Shown here one piece after another: positions 1 through 7,821 of a stretch of 64,000 bases of DNA; the first letter of the stretch is position 1, and each line of letters opens with the position of its first letter. Under the pieces are notes generated by a model that saw only the letters and a program-made list of their open reading frames with translations, ran no database searches and was not told the origin of the DNA. Origin of the DNA: Aminipila luticellarii (lineage in GTDB: Bacteria; Bacillota; Clostridia; Peptostreptococcales; Anaerovoracaceae). The position numbers and the translations under genes are program-made. Location: contig NZ_CP035281.1 in NCBI RefSeq assembly GCF_004103735.1, positions 1,116,001 through 1,180,000 on the forward strand. The letters are read 5' to 3'.

Positions 1-377
1 TTTGTATAATTTGATTATAAGATTTAGAAAATTAAGAAAAAGATTCTAAAGGGACAAAAAATTAAAAACATTATGTATATTTTAATATTATGCATTTGGT
101 TATTTAATCATCAAATAAAATTAATATAAGTATAAGTAACAGTTTATCAAAATTCCCAATTATCATTAAAAATATAAATATAAATGGCCATGGAATAAAA
201 TAGAAAGGAAAAATACAAAATATTTGAGTTTTATATTCACACATCTGAAATGAATTTTAGGTATGATGAGATTGTGATAGAAAATACATGCGCATGATGG
301 TATTATAATTGGAAGCTTTTTAATGATACATTCTGTTATCGTTGAAAGGTGGTTAAAAGGATTTAGGAGGCTGCTTA
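1..377. other. AT-rich intergenic region upstream of arcA
   Basis: No credible gene is seen in this stretch. It is very AT-rich. A TATAAT hexamer at 304-309 is a possible -10 for arcA, but no good -35 lies 17 bases upstream. A perfect 10-base palindrome CATGCGCATG sits at 287-296, just upstream of that hexamer, and could be an operator or activator site. A strong ribosome site (AGGAGG, about 365-370) precedes the arcA ATG. The sequence before base 1 is unknown, so a promoter further upstream is possible. Confidence 0.4.
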
Positions 378-1613
378 ATGGTAATTAATGTTAAAAGTGA
401 AATTCGACCATTAAAGAAGGTATTGCTGCATCGTCCCGGTAAAGAGTTAGAAAATCTGACTCCGGATACGCTGGATCGATTATTGTTTGATGATATACCT
501 TTTCTGGAGGTTGCTCAGGCAGAGCATGATGCCTTTGCCCAGATATTAAGAGACAACGGTGTTGAAGTAGTATATTTGGAAGATTTGATGGCAGATGTAC
601 TGAATTTAAGCGATGAAATCAGAGATCAATTCCTATATCAATGGATCAAAGAGGCTGGTGTCAGCACAAGGAAGCAAACGGAAAAGATCTATCAGTTCAT
701 GCTCCGGCATAATGACAATAAAAAAGAAATGGTGCTGAAATCTATGGAAGGAATCGTATTGAGAGAGCTGGGATGGAAGCCGGCAAATGCCTCAACGGAT
801 TCTTTAGTGGATCTGATGAACACACCGGATAAGCTGATTATCGATCCGATGCCAAACCTTTATTTTACAAGAGATCCGTTTGCCTGCATAGGAAACGGTG
901 TAAGCGTGAACCGAATGTATTCCCAGACTAGGAACCGAGAGACGATTTACGGAGAATATATATTTAAATACCATCCTGATTATAAAGATAAAGTTGACAT
1001 GCTCTACAACCGTTATGAGCAGTATCATGTGGAAGGCGGAGATATTTTAAACTTGAATGATAAAGTCTTGGCTGTCGGTGTTTCACAGAGAACAGAACCA
1101 GCGGCAGTTGAAGTGCTCGCTAAAAATATTTTTTCAAATAAGAATGCGGTTATAGATACCATTCTTGCTTTCGACATTCCTGTATCCAGAGCATTCATGC
1201 ATTTGGATACGGTCTTCACACAGATCGATGTGGATAAATTTACGGTACATCCGGGCATTTTAGGACCATTGGTGGTTTATGAAATTAAGCGCGGCGAAGG
1301 CAGTGATGAACTGGCCGTAAAGAAAATAGAAGAAAAATTAGAGACAATTCTTGAAAAATATCTGGGAATTGATAAAATAACTCTTATAAAGTGCGGCGGA
1401 GAAGATTTGATTGCTGCTCAAAGAGAGCAGTGGAATGACGGATCCAACACCCTTTGCATTGCTCCTGGTAAAATTGTGACATACCAGAGAAATACGGTAA
1501 CCAATAAATTGCTGAGAGAGTACAATGTGAATGTGCTGGAAGTTCCAAGTGCTGAATTATCAAGAGGCAGAGGCGGCCCGCGCTGCATGAGCATGCCACT
1601 TGTCAGAGAATAG
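378..1613 (+). CDS. arcA: Arginine deiminase
   Basis: Hydrolyses L-arginine to L-citrulline and ammonia, the first step of the cytosolic arginine deiminase pathway. The 411-residue length is normal for the family. Family motifs are visible: N-terminal LHRPGKELENL, the substrate-binding PNLYFTRDPF near residue 160, the catalytic His275 in MHLDTVF, and the C-terminal GGPRCMSMP with the nucleophile Cys403. The ATG follows AGGAGG at good spacing. It leads the arcA-argF/arcB-arcC operon, with a 45-base gap to the next gene. No arginine/ornithine antiporter gene (arcD) is present in the window, so uptake must be encoded elsewhere. Confidence 0.97.
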   Translation: MVINVKSEIRPLKKVLLHRPGKELENLTPDTLDRLLFDDIPFLEVAQAEHDAFAQILRDNGVEVVYLEDLMADVLNLSDEIRDQFLYQWIKEAGVSTRKQTEKIYQFMLRHNDNKKEMVLKSMEGIVLRELGWKPANASTDSLVDLMNTPDKLIIDPMPNLYFTRDPFACIGNGVSVNRMYSQTRNRETIYGEYIFKYHPDYKDKVDMLYNRYEQYHVEGGDILNLNDKVLAVGVSQRTEPAAVEVLAKNIFSNKNAVIDTILAFDIPVSRAFMHLDTVFTQIDVDKFTVHPGILGPLVVYEIKRGEGSDELAVKKIEEKLETILEKYLGIDKITLIKCGGEDLIAAQREQWNDGSNTLCIAPGKIVTYQRNTVTNKLLREYNVNVLEVPSAELSRGRGGPRCMSMPLVRE

Positions 1614-1658
1614 TCAATCTATATTAAGAAAATAAAAAGAAAAAAAGGAGAAAAAAAT

Positions 1659-2663
1659 ATGGCAGTGAATCTTAAAGGAAGAAGTTTTTTAACACTAATG
1701 GATTTTACCCCGGAAGAAATCAGATACATGCTAGACCTGTCCCACGACTTGAAGGCTAAGAAACGTGCAGGCATTCAAGGGGATGCTTTAAAAGGAAAAA
1801 ATATTGTACTTCTTTTTGAGAAGACTTCTACGAGAACAAGATGTGCATTTGAAGTGGCTTGTTTAGATGAGGGCGGTCATGTTACGTTCTTAGATTCAAA
1901 CAGTTCACAGTTTGGTAAGAAAGAATCCGTAGAAGATTCTGCAAAAGTATTTGGCAGATTCTTTGATGGGATTGAATACAGAGGGTACGATCAGGCATTA
2001 GTAGAGGATTTGGCTAAATATGCAGGAATTCCGGTATGGAATGGATTAACGGACGTAGATCATCCAACTCAGATTCTGGCTGACCTTTTGACCATTGAGG
2101 AACATGTGGCAAAACCGTTAAACAAAGTGAAAGTTGTTTTCTGCGGCGATGTAAGAAACAATATGAGCTATGCGTGGATGTACGGATGCGCCAAAATGGG
2201 CATGCATTATGTAGCGTACGGTCCACAGGTTCTGCTTGATGAAATTGACAAGGACATCCTGGCAAGGGTTCATGAAGTGGCGGCAGCAACAGGTGCTAAA
2301 ATTGAACTTTGCAGCACACCTGAATGCTTAAAGGGAGCAGACGTGCTGTATACAGACGTATGGGCTTCTATGGGAGAAGAAGCACAGATTCCGGAAAAGG
2401 TTAAAATGTTGACTCCGTATAAAGTAACAGAAGAAATGATAAAAGAAACAGGAAATGAAGACGTGATCTTCTTGCACTGCTTACCGTCCTTCCACGACTT
2501 TGAGACAAAAATGGCAAAAACTCAGAAGGATGCAGGATATGACATCAGAGAAGTAACCGACGAGGTGTTCAGAAGCAAATATTCTAAGGTATTTGATGAA
2601 GCTGAAAATCGTATGCATACGATCAAGGCTGTTATGGTTGCTACAATCGGCAGACAGAACTAA
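1659..2663 (+). CDS. argF: Ornithine carbamoyltransferase
   Basis: Interconverts citrulline plus phosphate with ornithine plus carbamoyl phosphate. Its place between arginine deiminase and carbamate kinase argues for the catabolic direction (arcB role), although the sequence alone does not separate ArcB from ArgF. The 334-residue protein has the carbamoyl-phosphate motif STRTR at 57-61, the DHPTQ motif near 137, the ornithine-loop sequence SMGEE and the HCLP motif at 273-276. The start is preceded by AAAGGAGAAAAAA. It is 24 bases upstream of the carbamate kinase start used here, in the same operon. Confidence 0.96.
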   Translation: MAVNLKGRSFLTLMDFTPEEIRYMLDLSHDLKAKKRAGIQGDALKGKNIVLLFEKTSTRTRCAFEVACLDEGGHVTFLDSNSSQFGKKESVEDSAKVFGRFFDGIEYRGYDQALVEDLAKYAGIPVWNGLTDVDHPTQILADLLTIEEHVAKPLNKVKVVFCGDVRNNMSYAWMYGCAKMGMHYVAYGPQVLLDEIDKDILARVHEVAAATGAKIELCSTPECLKGADVLYTDVWASMGEEAQIPEKVKMLTPYKVTEEMIKETGNEDVIFLHCLPSFHDFETKMAKTQKDAGYDIREVTDEVFRSKYSKVFDEAENRMHTIKAVMVATIGRQN

Positions 2664-2687
2664 TATAAGTGCATGAAGGAGAAATAT

Positions 2688-3641
2688 ATGGAAAAAAGTT
2701 TGGGGAAATTAGTCATAGCTTTAGGCGGAAATGCCCTACAGTCAGGCAATGGTCCGGCAACAGCAGAAGCACAGCTTGAGGTAGTAAAGAAAACCTGCGA
2801 GCATATTGCAGAAATAAGCTGCAGAGGATATGAAATAGCTATTGTTCATGGAAATGGACCGCAGGTAGGAAGAATTCTTCAAGCCTATGAAACAGCCAAG
2901 GAGGTTACTCCTGTTATGCCGTTTGATGTGTGCGGGGCTATGTCACAGGGATATATCGGGTATCACATCCAGCAGTGCTTAAAATATGCACTGAACTTAA
3001 GAAACAAGAATATTCCGGTAGTTGCTCTGGCAACACAGATGATCGTAGACGGAGCAGATCCTGCCTTTCAGAATCCAACGAAGCCGATTGGCCAGTTCTA
3101 TAACGAACAGGAAGCAAAGAAACAGGAGCAGGAAAAAGGGTATGTGATGAAGGAAGATGCGGGCAGAGGCTTCAGACGAGTAGTTGCTTCTCCTCTTCCT
3201 AAAAGGATAGTAGAAATTGATGCAGTCAAAAAGCTGTGGGATTCCACGATCGTGATTACCTGCGGCGGCGGCGGAGTTCCTGTCGTAGAAAAAGATACCG
3301 GTATTTTGGAAGGGGTTGCTGCCGTAATCGATAAGGATTTTGCAGCAGAGCTTCTTGCAGAACAGGTGGAAGCGGATTGTCTGATGATCCTGACAGAGGT
3401 TGAAAAGGTTGCTATCAACTTTAATAAGCCAAATCAGGAGAATCTGAGCCACATGACATTGGAGGAAGCTTCAAGGCTTGTGGAGGAAGGACAATTTGCC
3501 CCTGGAAGCATGCTTCCAAAGGTTCAAGCTGCCATGAAGTTTGTCAGAGCAAATCCATCAAAGAAGGCTATTATTACGTCTCTTGACAAATCTTTAGAAG
3601 CACTGGAAGGAAAAACCGGAACAGTTCTTACTTTTGCATAA
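2688..3641 (+). CDS. arcC: Carbamate kinase
   Basis: Transfers phosphate from carbamoyl phosphate to ADP, giving ATP, CO2 and ammonia: the energy-conserving last step of the arginine deiminase pathway. The protein has the amino-acid-kinase fold motifs ALGGNALQ at the N-terminus, HGNGPQVG, the central CGGGGVPV and the EVEKVAINF region. The start at 2688 is preferred because AAGGAG (2676-2681) stands six bases before it. An in-frame ATG at 2673 would lie upstream of that ribosome site and add only five residues. A hairpin follows the gene at 3673-3705. Confidence 0.96.
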   Translation: MEKSLGKLVIALGGNALQSGNGPATAEAQLEVVKKTCEHIAEISCRGYEIAIVHGNGPQVGRILQAYETAKEVTPVMPFDVCGAMSQGYIGYHIQQCLKYALNLRNKNIPVVALATQMIVDGADPAFQNPTKPIGQFYNEQEAKKQEQEKGYVMKEDAGRGFRRVVASPLPKRIVEIDAVKKLWDSTIVITCGGGGVPVVEKDTGILEGVAAVIDKDFAAELLAEQVEADCLMILTEVEKVAINFNKPNQENLSHMTLEEASRLVEEGQFAPGSMLPKVQAAMKFVRANPSKKAIITSLDKSLEALEGKTGTVLTFA

Positions 3642-3672
3642 AAAATTGGTTACAAATATATTTATTGTAAAG

Positions 3673-3709
3673 TATCCCGTTCTGGCGAAACCGCTGAGCG
3701 GGATATTTT
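3673..3709 (+). terminator. Putative terminator of the arc operon
   Basis: TATCCCG (3673-3679) pairs with CGGGATA (3699-3705), with further GCG/CGC pairing inside, and TTTT follows. It lies 31 bases after the arcC stop and just before the regulator gene, so some read-through into the regulator is possible. Confidence 0.55.
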
Positions 3710-3736
3710 CAGTGTTTTGCAGAAAGGAAGATGATG

Positions 3737-4981
3737 ATGCAGGAAATTGCGGAATTTCAATCACAATATTGTTCAAATCTCGATATAAAGAGGATCTGCT
3801 CCTTTGATTATGAGTTAATTGATGAAAAGACCCATGCTTTATATCACCAGAGTCCCCGGTTTCTTTATGTGAGAAAGGGCAAGGCAAAATTTATGGTGGA
3901 TACGGAATTGTATGAGGTTGGCAAAAACTGTTTATTATCCATTCTCCCTTGGGATTGCACGGAAGTCATTGAAGTAGAAGAACCGCTGCAATATGAAATC
4001 ATCAAGTACAATTATGAGGTGGTAGCCAATATGCTCCACTCCATTGTTGTTGAAAATACAGGCGAAATGCCCATATTGAAAAAATTGGAAGTGACGCCGG
4101 TGATCACGTTAAATGATCATGCCAGAAACGAAATTGAAATCATTTTTTCTAAAATTAAAGAAGAGGTCGGAATTGAATCCGTTATGGAAAAAATGGAGCA
4201 TGAAAGCTATCATGAGATCTTGGTCTGCACCTTGGTCGCACAGATTATCACCATTTTTTGCAGAGAGACAGATGCCAATCGGATGGTGCCAAAGGTACTG
4301 GCAGAGCCCGGAGATCCAAGAGCATTAATTTTAAGATATATTTATATGCACTTAAGTGATAAGATGACGTTGGATAAATTATCAAAGCAGTTTTATATGA
4401 GCAAGTCCTCCATCAGTAAATACATATTGGAAAAAACAGGATTATCGTTTAATGAGCTGCTCAATGAAATGAGAGTGACGAAGACCATAAATTATTTGCT
4501 GTATACAGACTTTACGCTGGAAGAGCTGGCTTCTATCGTAGGGTATGTAGATGCTGCGCATATATCAAAGGTATTTTCTGCCAGAATGGATGATAAGATC
4601 GGAAACTATAGGAAAACCTACGGAAAAGTACTGCATGTAGGAAAGATAAGGGAAACAAAGCAGGACTATAAAATTGTTGAATACATTTTAAGAAATTTTT
4701 CCGAGGATTTAACCGCACATTCTGTTGCGGATACGTTTAATATATCGCTGATTGAACTAAACAAAGCCTTGCTTTTGCAGGTAGAAAAAAACTTTTATGA
4801 TTTTTTAAATTTGACAAGAATCAACAAAGCATGTGAATTTCTTATTGAGACGGATATGGAAATTACCGATATTGCCATTGGAGTAGGCTATAATACGGTA
4901 AAAACCTTTAGAAGAAACTTTGTTCAGCTGAGGCATATGACGCCCAGTGAGTTTAGGAATAATGTGAGCATGCAGGACTAA
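3737..4981 (+). CDS. AraC-type regulator with tandem DNA-binding domains
   Basis: Probable transcription regulator of about 414 residues. The N-terminal part (about 20-110) looks like a cupin-type sensor with the pattern FLYVRKGKAKFMVD. A first AraC-type helix-turn-helix pair lies at about 195-300 (MTLDKLSKQFYMSKSSISKYI, then FTLEELASIVGYVDAAHISKVF). A second complete pair lies at about 313-412 (LTAHSVADTFNISLIELNKAL, then MEITDIAIGVGYNTVKTFRRNF, ending in MTPSEFR). Two AraC units in one chain are unusual. Three ATG codons stand in a row (3731, 3734, 3737), and AAGGA at 3724-3728 fits the last best. Its position after arcC suggests control of arginine catabolism, which is inference. Confidence 0.85.
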   Translation: MQEIAEFQSQYCSNLDIKRICSFDYELIDEKTHALYHQSPRFLYVRKGKAKFMVDTELYEVGKNCLLSILPWDCTEVIEVEEPLQYEIIKYNYEVVANMLHSIVVENTGEMPILKKLEVTPVITLNDHARNEIEIIFSKIKEEVGIESVMEKMEHESYHEILVCTLVAQIITIFCRETDANRMVPKVLAEPGDPRALILRYIYMHLSDKMTLDKLSKQFYMSKSSISKYILEKTGLSFNELLNEMRVTKTINYLLYTDFTLEELASIVGYVDAAHISKVFSARMDDKIGNYRKTYGKVLHVGKIRETKQDYKIVEYILRNFSEDLTAHSVADTFNISLIELNKALLLQVEKNFYDFLNLTRINKACEFLIETDMEITDIAIGVGYNTVKTFRRNFVQLRHMTPSEFRNNVSMQD

Positions 4982-5067
4982 AGTAGAATAAACTGGAATA
5001 ATAAAAAGATTTATAATTATAATAAAAAAGATAATAAAAAAGCACAAATGATGCGATAAGAAAATAA

Positions 5068-5100
5068 AAACCGCTGGGAGACACATCCAGCGGTTTTTTG
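5068..5100. terminator. Bidirectional intrinsic terminator
   Basis: AAACCGCTGG (5068-5077) pairs perfectly with CCAGCGGTTT (5087-5096). T-runs follow on the plus strand (TTTTTT) and, read on the minus strand, a U-rich tract follows too. It can end both the AraC-type gene and rpsT, which converge here. Confidence 0.85.
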
Positions 5101-5159
5101 ATTGTTTTTAAATTCTCAATCTATGGGTTTAACTTACCCATGGTGGGGACGGGTGAGAC

Positions 5160-5423
5160 TTACTGAGCCTTATTGAATCTCTTCGTTAATCTGGAAACCT
5201 TTCTTGATGCAGCGTTCTTATGAATAGTATGCTTCGCTGCAGCTTGCATCAGCTTCTTTTCTGCTAAAGTAAGCTTTTCTTTTGCTGTATCCATATCGCC
5301 GGAAGCGATAGCAGCGTCAAAATTCTTTAAGATTGCCTTTAAATGTGATTTGATACGTCTGTTTCTTGCAGATTTCTTGTTAATTACTAAGATTCTTTTC
5401 TTTGCGGATTTAATATTTGCCAT
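5160..5423 (-). CDS. rpsT: 30S ribosomal protein S20
   Basis: Primary 16S rRNA-binding protein of the small subunit. The 87-residue, Lys/Arg-rich sequence starts MANIKSAKKRI and contains the family pattern RNRRIKSHLKA and AAAKHTIHKNAASRKVSRL, at the usual family length. GGGGTGAATTAAC precedes the ATG on the minus strand. It is transcribed away from gpr, and a promoter is readable at 5506-5534. This rpsT-gpr divergent arrangement is the same as in B. subtilis. Confidence 0.98.
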   Translation of the reverse strand: MANIKSAKKRILVINKKSARNRRIKSHLKAILKNFDAAIASGDMDTAKEKLTLAEKKLMQAAAKHTIHKNAASRKVSRLTKRFNKAQ

Positions 5424-5505
5424 GTTAATTCACCCCACTTTATACTTAATTTGTTCGCTTTCTTATGCCTTATGCGTAAGAAATTGCAAATATTTCGCAA
5501 CCACC

Positions 5506-5534
5506 AGTATATATGAATAAAATATAAATTGCAA
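5506..5534 (-). promoter_or_regulatory. Sigma-A type promoter of rpsT
   Basis: On the minus strand a -35 TTGCAA (5529-5534) and a -10 TATACT (5506-5511) are separated by 17 bases. The leader to the rpsT start is about 80 bases long and contains a near-palindrome around 5483-5499. Confidence 0.65.
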
Positions 5535-5581
5535 GGGAAAAATCAATATAGATAGAAAAACTTAGAAAATTGAGGAAAGTG

Positions 5582-6478
5582 GTGAAAACGGTGAAGTATA
5601 GAACGGACTTAGCAATAGAAAATGTTGAGATGTACGATGAAGAAAGAGGACAGACCGGTGACATTGATGGTGTTCAAATGGAAAAAGTTGAATATGATGA
5701 AGCCATAAAAGCGACCCGTATTAAAGTATTGGATGCCAGAGGCGAAGCCATCTTGCAAAAACCCGCCGGAAATTATATTACCATAGAGGTGGACGGGCTA
5801 ATAGACGGGGAAGAAGAGTTAAAGGCTCGTGCTTCCAAGGCTTTGGCAGAAGAGCTTAAACAGCTGATACACTTTCATTACTATTTAAAGGTTCTGGTCA
5901 TTGGTCTGGGCAATGATAAGGTAACGCCGGATTCTTTAGGCCCTTATACCGTCTCCAAGGTCAGAGTGACCAGACACTGGTTTATTATTTATGAATCAGA
6001 AGGGGATGAGGAGCAGGCTTGTGTCAGCGGTTTTATACCGGGAGTAATGGGCTCCACCGGGATGGAAACGGCTGATCTGATAAAAAAGGCAGCTGATCTG
6101 GTCAATCCGGAAATCGTTTTAGTGGTGGACTCTCTGGCGGCAAGAAATATAGGACGTATCAGTACGACCATACAGATCAATGATACGGGTATTTCTCCGG
6201 GAGCCGGCATGGGAAATCACCGAACTATGCTGAATGAGCAGACTCTGGGTCACCGGGTTATATCCGTGGGAGTTCCCACTGTCATAGATTCCAGTACACT
6301 GATCATTGATGCCCTGGAAGGTTATATTAAAAATCCGGTAGAGGTGGAAAACTATATCGAACAAAACGGACAGGATATGATTGTAACCTCCACCGATATT
6401 GACCAGGTCATAAAGGATTTTTCGGACATAATTGCAAATGGAATTAATATTACGCTTCATCCCGGCATATATTCATAA
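5582..6478 (+). CDS. gpr: GPR endopeptidase (germination protease)
   Basis: Spore protease that starts breakdown of alpha/beta-type small acid-soluble proteins at germination. The roughly 298-residue protein shows the family landmarks RTDLAIENVEM near the N-terminus (propeptide region), VIGLGNDKVTPDSLGP, PGVMGSTGMET, VVDSLAARN and TIQINDTGISPGAGMGN. Several starts are possible: TTG 5570 would overlap its own ribosome site, whereas GTG 5582 stands six bases after GAGG (5572-5575). It heads the spore-gene pair gpr-spoIIP. Expression is normally by forespore sigma factors, but no convincing SigF/SigG promoter could be read here. Confidence 0.93.
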   Translation: MKTVKYRTDLAIENVEMYDEERGQTGDIDGVQMEKVEYDEAIKATRIKVLDARGEAILQKPAGNYITIEVDGLIDGEEELKARASKALAEELKQLIHFHYYLKVLVIGLGNDKVTPDSLGPYTVSKVRVTRHWFIIYESEGDEEQACVSGFIPGVMGSTGMETADLIKKAADLVNPEIVLVVDSLAARNIGRISTTIQINDTGISPGAGMGNHRTMLNEQTLGHRVISVGVPTVIDSSTLIIDALEGYIKNPVEVENYIEQNGQDMIVTSTDIDQVIKDFSDIIANGINITLHPGIYS

Positions 6479-6526
6479 GGGCGAGCTTAATAAAAGCCAG
6501 AGCTGCGCCTTGAATGGGGGATAAAA

Positions 6527-7474
6527 ATGAAGGGAAAACGATTGCTCACATTGGGTATAGCAGTATTTGTGATGACGACTGTGGTAACTGTACGAAGCAT
6601 GGAAAAAGGCAACGACGGAGACTTTCAATTGACAGAGGCAGACGTGGGTAAGATGTGCTTATCAGGAGCATTGATGGTAGGAAGCAGAGGAGCGGAAAGG
6701 CAGGATACTCCTGAGGAACAGCAGAAAAATGAAACAGAAAACGTACAGGAAGACAGCGGGGCTGCAGACAGTACAGCCGCACAGGAGGTACCGGCGGCTG
6801 ATGCTCCGGCAGTAGTCGATACTCAAGACCCTGTAAATCCATCACCGCAGACCATAAATATTGACAACAGTAAACCGCTTGTCATTATTTATCACACACA
6901 TGCGACGGAATCTTATCAACCGGCTTCGGACGGCAATTTCCACGTCCTTCCGGAAGAAGGAACGGTAAGAGAGGTGGGAAACGTATTGACGAAGGCACTG
7001 GAAAAGCAGGGAATTCAGGTCGTTCATGACAAAACGATTCACGATAATCCTTCTTATAATCAATCTTACAGCAGATCTTTGGAAACCATTAAGAATCTGC
7101 TGGCCAAGTATCCGAATGCGGCAGTGGTCATAGATTTACATAGGGATGCTGCAGGATATTCAGGAGGAGCAGGAAAAACAACTATCGTTAACGGAGAAAC
7201 TGTTGCAAAATATAATCTGGTGGTCGGCAATGGAAATCCAAATGCCGAAAAGCTGAAAATATTTGCAAATACAGTAAACAAGAAAGCCGAGGAACTGTAT
7301 CCCGGATATGGCGGAAGAATCATCGAGAAGGCATATAAATTCAATCAATATGTTTCGGATTATCAGCTGCTGCTTGAAATTGGAAACAATGAAAATAACA
7401 TCAGAGAATCGGATGCATGTGCCAAGTATTTTGCAGATGTGATTGCCGCCGTTATTAAAGAACACAGCAATTAG
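6527..7474 (+). CDS. spoIIP: Stage II sporulation protein P
   Basis: Peptidoglycan amidase/endopeptidase of the DMP complex (SpoIID, SpoIIM, SpoIIP), needed for septal wall remodelling and engulfment. The 315-residue protein has an N-terminal membrane anchor (about residues 4-21), a low-complexity Glu/Gln/Ala/Pro linker (about 60-110), and a C-terminal amidase domain with YHTHATESY near 122 and IDLHRDA near 203, which carry likely zinc ligands. It starts with ATG after GGGGG. It lies between gpr and lepA as in B. subtilis. Confidence 0.94.
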   Translation: MKGKRLLTLGIAVFVMTTVVTVRSMEKGNDGDFQLTEADVGKMCLSGALMVGSRGAERQDTPEEQQKNETENVQEDSGAADSTAAQEVPAADAPAVVDTQDPVNPSPQTINIDNSKPLVIIYHTHATESYQPASDGNFHVLPEEGTVREVGNVLTKALEKQGIQVVHDKTIHDNPSYNQSYSRSLETIKNLLAKYPNAAVVIDLHRDAAGYSGGAGKTTIVNGETVAKYNLVVGNGNPNAEKLKIFANTVNKKAEELYPGYGGRIIEKAYKFNQYVSDYQLLLEIGNNENNIRESDACAKYFADVIAAVIKEHSN

Positions 7475-7527
7475 CAGGAGCATTTATCATGCAGTAAATA
7501 GACCCTATGAGACAGGGGTTACAAAAG

Positions 7528-7755
7528 ATGAGAACATTTTTCAGAGGAGCCTTGATCTTCCTTCTTGTTGTTGGGGGAGTTGCCGGTGTGTTGACAGTAG
7601 ATATGAGAAGCGGTCATATGGCAGGGTATGCTCCGGCTATAGATATGACTTTAAGTGAAGTAAATGTAGAAGAGCCCGGTGACAGCCTTGCACTGGGCTA
7701 TGAGCTTACTGTGAGAGTGAATAATGAGCGGCTTTTAAATTGGATTAATAATTGA
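7528..7755 (+). CDS. Small single-pass membrane protein, unknown function
   Basis: A short protein of 75 residues. An N-terminal hydrophobic helix (about residues 6-23, FRGALIFLLVVGGVAGVLTV) is followed by an acidic extracytoplasmic tail. No family was recognised. The start at 7528 is preferred because AGGGG lies about ten bases upstream; an in-frame ATG at 7507 would add seven residues. It sits between spoIIP and lepA in the same direction, with short gaps, so co-transcription with spoIIP and a role in the sporulation envelope are possible but unproven. Confidence 0.6.
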   Translation: MRTFFRGALIFLLVVGGVAGVLTVDMRSGHMAGYAPAIDMTLSEVNVEEPGDSLALGYELTVRVNNERLLNWINN

Positions 7756-7821
7756 AATTCATGGCAACATCAATTATAATAGTAAGGATATAGAGAGACT
7801 TATTATGATTGAGGAGGAAGT

